From assembly GCF_003697815.1 (NCBI RefSeq), contig NZ_RDQG01000015.1, forward strand, positions 1 to 64,000: a stretch of DNA of 64,000 nucleotides. The letters run 5' to 3'. The DNA comes from Halalkalicoccus subterraneus. Its GTDB lineage: Archaea > Halobacteriota > Halobacteria > Halobacteriales > Halalkalicoccaceae. The notes under the pieces are model-generated. The model saw nothing but the letters and a program-made list of their open reading frames with translations. It made no database searches and was not told the DNA's origin. Made by a program: the position numbers and the translations under genes. Positions 50,603 to 60,496 of this stretch are shown here, piece after piece; the first letter of the stretch is position 1; the number at the start of each line of letters is the position of its first letter.

Positions 50603-50914
50603 TTAGTCTAGAAAGCCAAAAATCCAGTATTTCGCTCGCCTCCAAACAGGCACATTCGCTTTCTGCTGCTGTTTTTGGAGTTTCCGCTCCTCTTCCATAT
50701 ATTCGACAAGCTCCTTGGTATCGTCGATTCGCTGATTCGTAGCAGCTAATTTGTCTTTCAAACGCTGATCCTATCATTTAATTCCATTGAAATAAAACCC
50801 CTGTTTCAGAAGGGTTCGCACGGCCTCTGCTTTCGTCGTATCGATTTCATCCGAAAACGCATCAATTTGATCGTTCAAGTTGTTAGAGACTCGTGCTGTA
50901 ATCTGATTCTCCAT
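50603..50914 (-). pseudogene. RHH/coiled-coil gene with tandem stop codons
   Basis: From ATG 50914: MENQITARVSNNLNDQIDAF, TTKAEAVRTLLKQGFYFNGI, K, then TGA TAG, and in the same frame DQRLKDKLAATNQRIDDTKE, EERKLQKQQQKAN, VWRRAKYWIFGFLD, stop. The order RHH, coiled coil and WRRAKYW tail is that of the intact protein at 22640. Two neighbouring stops with no frame change point to a dead or split gene. Confidence 0.75.
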
Positions 50915-51015
50915 ATGATTTCTTGCCAGCGAGCGCAGGCACAAGCGCTGGCAGGAGCTGGCCAGAGGATACGTCACTCCCGGCAGACGGTCCACTCGTG
51001 TTTTGTGGCGGGCTA

Positions 51016-51110
51016 CTATCTCGAGCAGTGCGAGAACCCCCGTCTCGGAGCCGACCGACGGGAGGCGAGAATACGGCGTTACTTGGAGCGCCGCGAGGGT
51101 TCCGGTAATA
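51016..51110 (+). repeat. RepB copy 6
   Basis: GAGAACCCCCGTCTCGG, GACGGGAGGCGAGAATACGG, CGTTACTTGG and CGAGGGTTCCGG. The upstream 100 bases (CGAGCGCAGGCACAAGCGCT) are not shared with the other copies. Confidence 0.75.
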
Positions 51111-51481
51111 CTATTCTAGTTAACATTTTTTTTGGATAGCTAATGAGTGTGTTTTGATACCCGGTCTCTGAACCATTTCGGCTTCTATAGTTATCCAGGT
51201 ATACGACCATTCTTAGATAGTCTGGTATGCTACCTTCTCGAAGGGCAGGTGACCGAAACCTTCTAGCCAATCGATATATCGTCATTTAATGTGGCAACAT
51301 TAGTATGAACACGACAGATGAGAGGCGAATAGTGACCAAACCAATGCGGATTTCAACTTACCTTCTCGCCTTCTCGATCTCGAAGTGAGTCTACTACACG
51401 CGACATGATAAAATACCATCAATTCAGTATAGTCTAACGAAAGACTATATACTCTGGTTGAAAGCATCTCAAACAGTACTA

Positions 51482-51673
51482 ATGGCCCGCAAGCAAGTCG
51501 GCCGGAATACCGGGCACTCCGGTCGCGTCAATCTCTCCGGATCCGAACTCAGCGAACTCGAAATTGAAATCGGCGACACAATCGAGATCGATGTCGCTGA
51601 GACCAAAGAGATCGCACATGCGCTGATCAACAGCAAAGACTCCGATCAGTTCCTCATCGTCACTCCAGTTTAA
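51482..51673 (+). CDS. AbrB-like small protein
   Basis: A 63-residue protein from ATG 51482: MARKQVGRNTGHSGRVNLSG, SELSELEIEIGDTIEIDVAE, ending SDQFLIVTPV. The alternating strands with ..IGDTIEIDV.. look like an AbrB/SpoVT swapped-hairpin DNA-binding protein. It is 5 bases before the methylase gene and so is the first gene of the restriction operon, probably its regulator. Confidence 0.65.
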   Translation: MARKQVGRNTGHSGRVNLSGSELSELEIEIGDTIEIDVAETKEIAHALINSKDSDQFLIVTPV

Positions 51674-51678
51674 CCACC

Positions 51679-54600
51679 ATGCAGACAGCACTTAGCTACC
51701 GAACGAACCGAGACCTCTTTTCTAACTACTATCTTGACGAGCACCTCCCTGAAACCGAAGAATGGGACGAGATTAGCGAGGACGAGCTCAGCGAGGCATA
51801 CGAGGAAATCAACGAGCTCTGGGAGCGCGAAAAGAATACAGCACCCAAGCGTAACGAATCCCAGCTCGAAGAGAAGTTCATCCGGCCGATGTTCCGGAAG
51901 CTGGGTATTCCATTCGAGGTCGAAGAGAGTACCAGCCGGACCCAGCGTCGGCCCGATTACGGCTTCTTCGAATCAGAGCAAGCGGCTCGTGGCGCGTTCG
52001 AACGTCGTGAAGAGGGTGGCGACTTCTACGAGAATACCGTCGCCGTTGCAGACGCGAAACGCTGGGGACGCCCGCTCGACACGCGTGGGAGTGGTGAACA
52101 TGAGCGTGACTTCGAGAACCCCAGCTATCAGATTCATGTCTACCTTCAAGAGACAGACGCCCGCTGGGCGGTTCTGACTGACGGACAGAAATGGCGGCTG
52201 TACTATGGCCCCACGAGCCATCGGCTGGACTCGTACTACGAGATCGACCTTCCGACTGTCCTGGAAAAGGGCGATATCGAGGACTTCAAATATTTCTACT
52301 TGTTTTTCCGCCACGAAGCATTTCTCAAGGACGCAAGCGGAGATAGTTTCCTGGACGACGTCTACGGGGAGAGCAACGTCTTCGCACAGGAGTTAGGGGA
52401 GGACCTCCAGGACAACATCTACGACGCGATTAAGGTCCTCTCTGAAGGATTCCTCCAGTATCCTGAGAATGATCTCAACGAGGATGATCTCGATCGGATA
52501 CACGATAGCTCACTCATCTACCTGTATCGGCTGATTTTCGTCCTGTATGCCGAGAGTGAAGGACGTGACCTGCTCAATACGGACAACGAGATCTACGAGC
52601 AGTCATACAGCCTGAACTCACTCAAACAGGAGATTGCCGAGGAGCTCGATAGCGCGGATCCTAAGTACCGAAACTGGCAGGATAACCTCTGGTCCCGCTT
52701 AGAGGAGCTGTTCAAACTCATCGACCAAGGGAGTAAGTCTCGCGGTATTCCGGAGGAAGACCTCTATATTCCAGCCTACAACGGTGGGCTCTTCCGTACA
52801 AATCCAGATGCAAACGACAGCCAAGAAGCACGGTTTCTCGCCAATCACGAGGTCGGTGACGCGTATCTCGCCCGCGTAATCGAACTGCTTACTCGTAGTC
52901 AGAGCGAGGGTGGAAAGATATTCGTCGACTACTCGTCACTCGACGTGCGCCACCTCGGAAGCATCTATGAAGGGCTCCTTGAGTATCAGCTCAACGTAGC
53001 CGACGAGCCGTTGGCACTCGACGATGGAGAGTACGTAATTCCCGACGAAGACGATGAGATCATCGTGGAAGCAGGAGAGGTCTATCTTACAACAGGCTCT
53101 GGTGAGCGGAAAGCGACTGGGTCCTACTACACACCGGAATACGTCGTCGAATATATCGTCGATAATACGCTCGAACCACTGGTTGACGACATTCGCGAAG
53201 ACCTCGTTGGACAGAGTGCGCGTGGCGACGAACGAGGGTTTGCCGAGCAGTTCGCCAACCGTGTATTCGATCTGAAGGTTCTCGATCCAGCAATGGGGAG
53301 CGGGCATTTCCTTACGAACGCTGTCGACTACCTGGCCCGCGAAATCATCGACGCTCAGGAGAAGCAGGCTGCACAGCAGGGAATCGAGACTGTCGACGAA
53401 GACCACGACATTAACTGGGCTCGCCGCCAAGTTGCCCAGCGTTGTATCTACGGAGTAGACCTGAACCCGCTCGCCGTCGAGTTGGCCAAGGTATCTCTGT
53501 GGCTGCGAACGCTCGCCGCTGAACAGCCGCTTGCCTTCCTTGATCATCACCTGAAGACCGGAAACTCGCTCGTTGGAAGTGACATTGAAGAGATCGAGGA
53601 ACTAGAGTCAGAAGGTGGTGGTGACGAGCAGAACGCTTCTCTCGCAGACTTCGGTGTAGCTCGGAAAGGGACTATTGAGCAGCTGATGCGGATCTACGAG
53701 GATTTCATCGCTATTGAGAACCAGGAACTCGCGGACGTCAAGGAGATGGAGTCCAAGTACGACGAGTTTGAGCGAAACAAGCTTCGACAGCGGCTGGAGT
53801 CGATGGCGAACGTTCAGGTGGCCAAACGGGTCGGTCTGAGTAATGTTCCCTTAGACGCTCAAAAGCGGATGGCTGCTGCTCTAGAAGACGATCAGAAGTG
53901 GAGCGACTTGGCAGCTTCACAATGGTTTCAAGATTCACAAAGATGGGGCGATAAAGCTCGGTATTTTCACTGGAAATTAGAATATCCAGAAGTATTCTAT
54001 AATCAGGATGGTTCTCCAAAAAATGAACCCGGATTCGACGCCATTGTCGGTAATCCTCCCTATGTTGACTTCAAAACACTTCCACAAAGTCAAAAAGACT
54101 TGATTGAGCCTCTCCATTCAACCTGCAATGGGAAATTCGACGTCTATATACCCTTTATGGAGGATGCTATCCGATTGTCCAGAAGAATGGTTTCATTCAT
54201 TGTTCCCTCAATGTTTATGAAGAGGGACTACGGCCGGGATCTCCGTCAATACTTAGTCAACAATACTTCACTGAGGACTCTTCTTGATTTCCAACATCTA
54301 CAGATTTTTGGTGATGCCACTAATTTCACCTGTACAGTAATATTCGATAGGCAATCTTCTAATACTGCATATTATAAGAAATTAAGTAAAGACAAGCAAC
54401 TTGCTGACTTACTTGAATACTCAGAACCGGATTACTCCGAGATCCTCACCGACGTTCTAACTGCTGATCCTTGGCAATTCCTTACCGAAAACCAAGTCCA
54501 AGCCCTTGGAAAGCTGAGGGAACAGTCTGTCTCCCTTGAAGACGTTACTGCTGGAATTCGACAAGGATTAGTGACAAGTAAGGACTCCGTGTTCCTACTT

Positions 54601-55815
54601 TCGGAAGACGAGGTAAGTGAACGCAATCTTGAAACCGAGCTTTGGCGTCCACTGGCGCGCGGTGAGGATGTTTCTCGGTGGAGTATGGATAGTCCTGAAA
54701 CTAGGGTGTTCTACCCTTATACTGTAGAAGACCAACTAATCCCTGAAGAAAGGTTGGACAATGACTTCCCAAACACGTACGATTATTTGCTCAAAAAACG
54801 AGACGAGCTGAAGGGCCGATCTTACTATGAAGATGTAAATAAAGAGTGGTACGAACTTTGGCGGCCTCGTGAGACGAGTGTGTTTAGTGATGATAAAATC
54901 CTAGTTCAGGAAATCTCCGACAAGAACGTGTTCTGCTTTGATTCGGAGGGTTACTACTTCAATACGAAGGCATTTGGTATCCACCCAAAAGAGATCGACA
55001 TGAAATATCTCCTCGGTCTACTGAATTCGAGCCTGCTTGAATTCGATCTGAAAACTAGATCGGTTCCGAAGAGGGGTGGTTACTACGAATATAATACTCA
55101 ATTCCTGAAAAAATTATCAATTGTCGAAAGTCCGGAGGAAGATATAAAGGAACAAATAGTAACCGAAGTTGAGGCGGCGGTCCAAGCGAGCACTACCTAT
55201 AGACAGCTTAATCTCAACCTGTTTGATTATATTGCCACATCGAGTTCTAGCTTCGATGGCCAGGAGTTGAGTGAACTGTATACACCTTCGGAAGGGCTTG
55301 CTACGTCAACGTTAGTCGAGGATGAGTCTACGAGGGAAGGATTACGCATTCAGTCTGGTAACGTTGTAAAAAAGCCTGGAAAGTTGCAACTCCAAGTTAC
55401 AGTTCGGTATAAACCGGGCGACCCCGAAAACCATGATATTGATAGGTGGGGTTACACAGGGAGTGAGCCACTGGCAGCAATGGACTTTATTAGCGTATCT
55501 CCGGAGGAAGAAGCCCTAATTACTGAATTTGTGCCGTATGCAATTGAAGAAGCAAGTGGGTTTGCTAACTTTAGAAGAAACGCGACTCAGACAAAAACTC
55601 TGATTGACCGTCTTGAACAGCTTACCCTTCCCGAAACGGACAGAACTCAGGCAGACCTACAACGATACATAGATGTAAAGAAGGAAGCATCCGATCTGAA
55701 AACAGAGGTGAAGGAGGCTGAGGTAGAACTTGACGAATTAGTATATGAGTTATATGATATAACTAAAGAAGAACAAGAAACTATCGAATCCTGGTTATCG
55801 AATGACCGACTTTGA
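51679..55815 (+). CDS. Type IIG-like restriction enzyme / N6-adenine methylase
   Basis: A 1378-residue fused enzyme. The N-terminal nuclease part has RRPDYGFFES (P92-D93) and VAVADAKRW (D125-x-K127), a PD-(D/E)XK site. The methylase has motif I VLDPAMGSGHFL (about 534-545) and motif IV NPPYVDF (about 791-797), the latter typical of N6-adenine methylases of the Eco57I/PglX kind. A target-recognition region follows (about 930-1200), and the end has coiled coils. Codons become more AT-rich in the recognition region (about 53.9-55.7 kb), a usual sign of domain exchange. It overlaps the helicase gene by 14 bases. Confidence 0.9.
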   Translation: MQTALSYRTNRDLFSNYYLDEHLPETEEWDEISEDELSEAYEEINELWEREKNTAPKRNESQLEEKFIRPMFRKLGIPFEVEESTSRTQRRPDYGFFESEQAARGAFERREEGGDFYENTVAVADAKRWGRPLDTRGSGEHERDFENPSYQIHVYLQETDARWAVLTDGQKWRLYYGPTSHRLDSYYEIDLPTVLEKGDIEDFKYFYLFFRHEAFLKDASGDSFLDDVYGESNVFAQELGEDLQDNIYDAIKVLSEGFLQYPENDLNEDDLDRIHDSSLIYLYRLIFVLYAESEGRDLLNTDNEIYEQSYSLNSLKQEIAEELDSADPKYRNWQDNLWSRLEELFKLIDQGSKSRGIPEEDLYIPAYNGGLFRTNPDANDSQEARFLANHEVGDAYLARVIELLTRSQSEGGKIFVDYSSLDVRHLGSIYEGLLEYQLNVADEPLALDDGEYVIPDEDDEIIVEAGEVYLTTGSGERKATGSYYTPEYVVEYIVDNTLEPLVDDIREDLVGQSARGDERGFAEQFANRVFDLKVLDPAMGSGHFLTNAVDYLAREIIDAQEKQAAQQGIETVDEDHDINWARRQVAQRCIYGVDLNPLAVELAKVSLWLRTLAAEQPLAFLDHHLKTGNSLVGSDIEEIEELESEGGGDEQNASLADFGVARKGTIEQLMRIYEDFIAIENQELADVKEMESKYDEFERNKLRQRLESMANVQVAKRVGLSNVPLDAQKRMAAALEDDQKWSDLAASQWFQDSQRWGDKARYFHWKLEYPEVFYNQDGSPKNEPGFDAIVGNPPYVDFKTLPQSQKDLIEPLHSTCNGKFDVYIPFMEDAIRLSRRMVSFIVPSMFMKRDYGRDLRQYLVNNTSLRTLLDFQHLQIFGDATNFTCTVIFDRQSSNTAYYKKLSKDKQLADLLEYSEPDYSEILTDVLTADPWQFLTENQVQALGKLREQSVSLEDVTAGIRQGLVTSKDSVFLLSEDEVSERNLETELWRPLARGEDVSRWSMDSPETRVFYPYTVEDQLIPEERLDNDFPNTYDYLLKKRDELKGRSYYEDVNKEWYELWRPRETSVFSDDKILVQEISDKNVFCFDSEGYYFNTKAFGIHPKEIDMKYLLGLLNSSLLEFDLKTRSVPKRGGYYEYNTQFLKKLSIVESPEEDIKEQIVTEVEAAVQASTTYRQLNLNLFDYIATSSSSFDGQELSELYTPSEGLATSTLVEDESTREGLRIQSGNVVKKPGKLQLQVTVRYKPGDPENHDIDRWGYTGSEPLAAMDFISVSPEEEALITEFVPYAIEEASGFANFRRNATQTKTLIDRLEQLTLPETDRTQADLQRYIDVKKEASDLKTEVKEAEVELDELVYELYDITKEEQETIESWLSNDRL

Positions 55816-58738
55816 GGTCGGCGACCACGTCAAGTTCGCCGGCGGACAGGGCGAAATCACGAAAATAGAGAACCGCCCTAATGGAGGTCAACTCCTTCAT
55901 GTCTACACCACAGAGGGACAGCTCCGAAAATTCCCAAGCGGCTTACCCCATATCGAGCGGATCGACTCCGTCGTTGACCGGCTCGCAGCCAAGCAGGTTG
56001 ACGACCCGCTCCACCACGATCTCCGAGAGCGTGCGACTCGTCTCGACCTTGCCTATCGGTACGACCGGTTCCTCTCGCTGACGAACAACCGCATCGAGAT
56101 CGAACCCTATCAGGTCCAAGCCGCCTACGAGATCCTGAACTCCTACGACCACCGCTATCTCGTCGGCGACGAGGTCGGCCTCGGAAAGACCATCGAGGCT
56201 GGGATCGTCATTGAGGAACTCATCGCCCGAGGACGCGCCGAACGGGTACTTATCGTCGCCCCCGCACCGCTGGCCGTCCAGTGGCAAGAGGAGCTCCGCG
56301 AGAAGTTCGACCGGAACTTCATCCTCTATGATCGCAACACCGTTCAGACGTATCGTCAGTCACATCCGAACCAGAACGTCTGGCAACAGGAAGACCGTAT
56401 CATCACGTCGATCGACTTCGCCAAACAGGATGACGTACTCGAAGCCCTGCACAATCTCGAAGAGGAATGGGACATTGCCGTGTTCGACGAGGCGCACCAC
56501 CTGACTGCCCGCCGTTCGAGCGATGACTCGACTGAACGCACACAACGCTACATGGTTGGCGAGGCCGTCGCGAACAACTCGAATGCGCTTCTCCTGCTCA
56601 CTGGGACACCACACAAAGGAAAATCTGACCAGTTCTATCACCTTGTTAGCCTCCTCGATCCGTATCGGTTCAGCCACGAGTCCCAGATCACCCCCAAAGG
56701 TTTGGAGGATCTGATGATCCGCCGGCTCAAGGACGATATGTACGAGACCGACGGGACTCGGATGTTTCCCGAGAAGAACATTGAGGCACTTCCTGTTGAG
56801 ATGACTCCCGAGGAGCGCGAGCTCTACAACGACGTGACTGAATACATCCGCGAGTACTACAACCTCGCACAGAACGAGGAGAACCAGGCTGCCGGCTTCA
56901 CGATGGTTATCTACCAGAAACGGCTCGTCTCGAGCATTCACGCCATCCGGAAATCGCTCGAAAACCGAATGCGTGCGATCCAAAATGATGCCGTTGCCGA
57001 AGATCTACCCGACGACGTTCAGGAACTCATCCCGCGCTACAGCACGGAGCCCGAGACGCTCACCGATGCCGAACGTGCTCGCGTTGAGGAGGCCCTTGAA
57101 CACGTCACGATCACGCTCAATCGATCACAGATAGATGCGGAACTCGGACGCGTCAAGCAGCTCTGGCGGCAGGCAAAGGCGATCGAGACCGATTCCAAGG
57201 CAGAACTCCTCCGGGAATTCGTCGAGCGCATTCTCGCCGAGGACCCTGACGAGAAGATCCTGATCTTCACTGAGTACACGGACACGCTCAAGTATCTGCG
57301 TGATACCGTCTTTCCAGAACACGATATTGCGCAGGTGTACGGCGATCTCGAACAAGAGCGTCGGCGTCGAGAGATGGAGAAGTTCGAGGAGGAAGCAAAT
57401 CTGATGTTGGCGACCGACGCCGCACAGGAGGGTCTCAATCTCCAGTTCGCCCACATTATGGTGAACTACGACCTGCCGTGGAATCCGATCCGGATCGATC
57501 AACGAATGGGTCGACTCCACCGCTATGGGCAGGACCGGACCGTCGAGATACGTAACCTCTTCTTCGATAACACGCGGGAAAGCGATATTCTCGAACTCCT
57601 TCTCGAGAAGACCGATCAGATCGAGGCCGATCTCGGGATGCGATCAGACGTACTCGGTCGAATTCTCGAGAACGTCGACCTCGACGAGACGATCATGGCC
57701 GCTATCGCGGAAGGCCGACCAACCGAAGAGGTAGTTGCCGACATCGAAGCGACGATCGAAGAGCGAAAGCAAGCGCTCGAAACGGTCGAAAACGACTTTC
57801 TCATCCGCGATCGGTTCGATCTCTCTGATGAAGATCGAGAAATCTTGGAAATCATCGAGCGGAGTCGCCACGGCGAGGTGGGTGAAGACGACATTGAAGC
57901 GCTCGTCCGGGAGTTCTTCGACGAGTTCGGTGGGACGATCAAAGGAGTACGTCCTGGACCTGCTCGATCGAGTGGTGATATCTTCCGTCTTGGGATCCCA
58001 AACGTCCTCACCGGAGACCAAATCAAGAGCCACTACGACACGGCAACGTTCACGAAAGATGTCGCGATGGAAGAAGACGAGGTCGACTTCATCGCACTCG
58101 ATCATCCGCTAGTCCAGTCGCTTATCGACTACTGTCTCGATTCGAACCGTGTCCAGGGCCAAATCGCCGTGAAAGTAGCGGCGAACCCCGAGGTGACACC
58201 GGGGATTCTGTTTAACTACCGGCTTGGATACGTGTCGGGTACAGGTGATGCGATCACTGAGAAGTTCGTTAGGCTGTACGCGACGCGTGAAGAGACGATC
58301 ACAACAGAGATACCAACGTTCGAGAAAACGCTGTCGCCGAACGACAATGTCGTTAATTCGGGCTCAACCCTTGATCAACTTGCATCGAAAGCATCGCAAC
58401 TCTACGATGTAGCCGAAGCGAGAGCGTGGGACGAGGTCGAATCGTTTGCGGATGAAGCTCGAACCGAACGGGAACGAGAGATCGGAATCAAACGCAAGCA
58501 CGCTGAACGCTACTTTACGGATCAGATCGAGGAGTGGGAAGAGCGTCTTGAGACATATCAGCAGCGTACTGAGCAGGGAGCTGATATGAGCGCACCGATT
58601 GGGAATGCCCAGCGTGAGCTCGAACACCTTCGACGACAACGAGACAAAGAATTGAGCCAGCTCGAAGAGGAGCAGCACGTCACACCAGAAGAGCCAGAGT
58701 TAGTCACCGCTGCCCTTGTAATTCCTTCAGAGGAGTGA
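55802..58738 (+). CDS. SNF2-family helicase (DrmD-like) of the restriction operon
   Basis: A 978-residue SF2 translocase of the SNF2 type. Walker A GDEVGLGKT (122-130), DEAHH (229-233), TGTPHKGK (motif III region) and the second RecA part LMLATDAAQEGLNLQFAH with RIDQRMGRLHRYGQ (motifs V and VI) are all intact. The C-terminal third is charged and coiled coil. The pair with a large N6-adenine methylase resembles the DrmD/DrmMI part of class 1 DISARM, but the core drmABC genes are not here, so it is better seen as a two-gene restriction system. It starts inside the end of the methylase gene. Confidence 0.9.
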   Translation: MTDFEVGDHVKFAGGQGEITKIENRPNGGQLLHVYTTEGQLRKFPSGLPHIERIDSVVDRLAAKQVDDPLHHDLRERATRLDLAYRYDRFLSLTNNRIEIEPYQVQAAYEILNSYDHRYLVGDEVGLGKTIEAGIVIEELIARGRAERVLIVAPAPLAVQWQEELREKFDRNFILYDRNTVQTYRQSHPNQNVWQQEDRIITSIDFAKQDDVLEALHNLEEEWDIAVFDEAHHLTARRSSDDSTERTQRYMVGEAVANNSNALLLLTGTPHKGKSDQFYHLVSLLDPYRFSHESQITPKGLEDLMIRRLKDDMYETDGTRMFPEKNIEALPVEMTPEERELYNDVTEYIREYYNLAQNEENQAAGFTMVIYQKRLVSSIHAIRKSLENRMRAIQNDAVAEDLPDDVQELIPRYSTEPETLTDAERARVEEALEHVTITLNRSQIDAELGRVKQLWRQAKAIETDSKAELLREFVERILAEDPDEKILIFTEYTDTLKYLRDTVFPEHDIAQVYGDLEQERRRREMEKFEEEANLMLATDAAQEGLNLQFAHIMVNYDLPWNPIRIDQRMGRLHRYGQDRTVEIRNLFFDNTRESDILELLLEKTDQIEADLGMRSDVLGRILENVDLDETIMAAIAEGRPTEEVVADIEATIEERKQALETVENDFLIRDRFDLSDEDREILEIIERSRHGEVGEDDIEALVREFFDEFGGTIKGVRPGPARSSGDIFRLGIPNVLTGDQIKSHYDTATFTKDVAMEEDEVDFIALDHPLVQSLIDYCLDSNRVQGQIAVKVAANPEVTPGILFNYRLGYVSGTGDAITEKFVRLYATREETITTEIPTFEKTLSPNDNVVNSGSTLDQLASKASQLYDVAEARAWDEVESFADEARTEREREIGIKRKHAERYFTDQIEEWEERLETYQQRTEQGADMSAPIGNAQRELEHLRRQRDKELSQLEEEQHVTPEEPELVTAALVIPSEE

Positions 58739-58960
58739 TCGTGAGGGGGGAACGTCCCTAAGCCAGACGTAGACCCGCTCAAAATATCGCGAAAAGAAGC
58801 ATAGTAGTCAGTCACTCTGTTCTACCTCGTCGTTACGCTCCCGACAGCCGAGTTAGTTAACGCCATCAAAGAGGAGCGTTCGCTCACGTACTATGTTATC
58901 TTCCTCTCTCAAATAGGAAGAAAGATTAAGTGGAGCAAGCGTATGTGTTCACGTGGAACG

Positions 58961-59419
58961 ATGTCACCAACGATCAATCTCGATGAGAAATTGCACAGAG
59001 AACTCGCTAGCTATGGGAATAGAGATGAATCGTACAACACAATCCTAGCACGTATTCTCAATCACGTTGATGAAGAAGAAGCGCAAAGAGACCGAATGAA
59101 CCGAGACACTACGTTTGAAACCGACGAGGAAGAGGATACTTCGAGTAACCTTGCTGTTGAACAATTAGACGACGGGACGGAAGTTCGATTCAAGATTGAG
59201 CGCGGAGAGTACGCAGGAGAAGAAAGAACAGGGATCGTGAGAGGAGGGCGGATTGAATATAATGGAAGTACGTGGAGTCCTACAGGCATGGCCCGCGAAG
59301 CGGATCACGATATTCGCGGTTCTGACGCTCGTAATAGTGGATCATATAGCGGTCCACGAGAGGTTAAATATCAGGATGAAAGCGGACAGTGGGTGCCCAT
59401 TCAGACAGCGTTGGAGTAA
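58961..59419 (+). CDS. RHH plus RAMA-like domain protein
   Basis: A 152-residue protein from ATG 58961 (MSPTINLDEKLHRELASYGN). The first 45 residues are VapB/RHH-like (DESYNTILARILNHV). An acidic linker follows. The C-terminal part (about 75-150) reads VRFKIERGEYAGEERTGIVR, GGRIEYNGSTWSPTGMAREA, ending ESGQWVPIQTALE, which resembles the RAMA domain often linked to restriction enzymes and DNA methylases. It could sense modified DNA for the adjacent system. The domain call is by eye. Confidence 0.65.
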   Translation: MSPTINLDEKLHRELASYGNRDESYNTILARILNHVDEEEAQRDRMNRDTTFETDEEEDTSSNLAVEQLDDGTEVRFKIERGEYAGEERTGIVRGGRIEYNGSTWSPTGMAREADHDIRGSDARNSGSYSGPREVKYQDESGQWVPIQTALE

Positions 59420-59453
59420 CCTCAGCGCATATGAGGAAGTGGGTCAATCTTAA

Positions 59454-59759
59454 TTGGCTAATAGACGACGATTCGCACCTCTAAGGTTGATCCGCTCGAG
59501 GCTTTCCATTCGATACGCTTCCCATCAAATCAAGGACGTTGCCAAGGGCTTTGGAGATCGTGGTTTAGTACTGTCCGTTTTGGTTCTGGTTGGCGGTGGT
59601 CCAGGTGGTTTCGAGATCTATGTTAACACTATTTATACTAACGTTGTTTTGACTGGTGCTGTAGGTGTTTCAGTTATCTCGGTTTCTGAAATACCTTCGG
59701 TATACGATATACTCACCCGATCGCCGGTCCTAACATCGTGGTTCGGTCTTAGCGATTAG
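59454..59759 (+). CDS. Possible small membrane protein
   Basis: A 101-residue reading with only a TTG start. A basic head (ANRRRFAPLRLIRSRLSIR) is followed by two hydrophobic stretches (GLVLSVLVLVGGGPGGF and NVVLTGAVGVSVISV). The end looks coding (EIPSVYDILTRSPVLTSW). It might be translated or be a remnant. It stands directly before the membrane gene at 59792. Confidence 0.35.
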   Translation: MANRRRFAPLRLIRSRLSIRYASHQIKDVAKGFGDRGLVLSVLVLVGGGPGGFEIYVNTIYTNVVLTGAVGVSVISVSEIPSVYDILTRSPVLTSWFGLSD

Positions 59760-59791
59760 AATATAAGCAGAAGAGATGAGTTTGTAACAAG

Positions 59792-60337
59792 ATGCCCTAC
59801 ATGGCAATTGGCTCGGCACTAACGATTATTGGGGCGTTTATATTCATGATTTTGCAAACCTCCTTTACTCGAAAAAGGTGGTCTCCGGATCCATATGAGG
59901 AATGTCGAAGACAACTCTTTGACACCACATCAGTTACTGATGAGCATAACGAAAAACATCACCGTTATCTCACTAAAATCGTTGAGAAGAATTGGGACGG
60001 TGATCTTTCTGAAGAACCTTGGTTGTATCTTCTTGAGGGCCATCCAAGTAGACCGAAATCTCTGTTAGCAGTGTACGACCGAGACAGCAAAGGTCCGTTC
60101 GGAGACAATATGGAAATAAAAAGAAGTGGTGAAGAACCTGACTTACTAAGTATGACAGATATCAATGAATCAGAAAAGTGGGACTGGGTCTGTGCCAAAG
60201 GGGTACTAGATGATTGGTTCGAAAGAGAAATTGCAAATCGAGAAATACCGATCAAATATGCTCGATACATCGGTTTTGCCATATTCCTAATCGGAGTTTT
60301 GTTACACCTTCCTCCTCTCTACTACTACATTACATAA
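59792..60337 (+). CDS. Membrane protein with terminal helices
   Basis: A 181-residue protein with one helix at the N-terminus (GSALTIIGAFIFMILQTSF) and one at the C-terminus (YIGFAIFLIGVLLHLPPLYY). Between them is a charged soluble domain (DEHNEKHHRYLTKIVEKNWD, EEPWLYLLEGHPSRPKSL). Family not recognised. It lies between the restriction operon and the IS end at 60424. Confidence 0.65.
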   Translation: MPYMAIGSALTIIGAFIFMILQTSFTRKRWSPDPYEECRRQLFDTTSVTDEHNEKHHRYLTKIVEKNWDGDLSEEPWLYLLEGHPSRPKSLLAVYDRDSKGPFGDNMEIKRSGEEPDLLSMTDINESEKWDWVCAKGVLDDWFEREIANREIPIKYARYIGFAIFLIGVLLHLPPLYYYIT

Positions 60338-60423
60338 TCTCATTCGCTGCTATTACGAATGAGTTCTTTCTGATCAACCGCTATCCTCATTGGTTGAGAT
60401 GGTCAATATTACATCCGCGCTCT

Positions 60424-60476
60424 GTATGCAGTACGTTCGCTGAAACCTATCGTGAACTCGGAATTTCAACAGAGTC
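60424..60476 (-). mobile_element. Solo IS5-type end
   Basis: GTATGCAGTACGTTCGCTG, AAACCTATCGTGAACTC and GGAATTTCAACAGAGTC follow the word order of the right end at 43054. No partner end or transposase is found nearby. Confidence 0.6.
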
Positions 60477-60496
60477 AAACTCAGTTCATAATTGGA

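Noticed and set aside
50603-50914. Selenocysteine or pyrrolysine reading of the TGA TAG pair
   Set aside because: Two different stops in a row, no SECIS-like structure seen, and haloarchaea are not known to use either in such proteins.
51679-58738. Complete DISARM or BREX system
   Set aside because: Only the methylase and SNF2 helicase are present. The core genes drmA, drmB, drmC, or pglZ and brxC, are not in the window.
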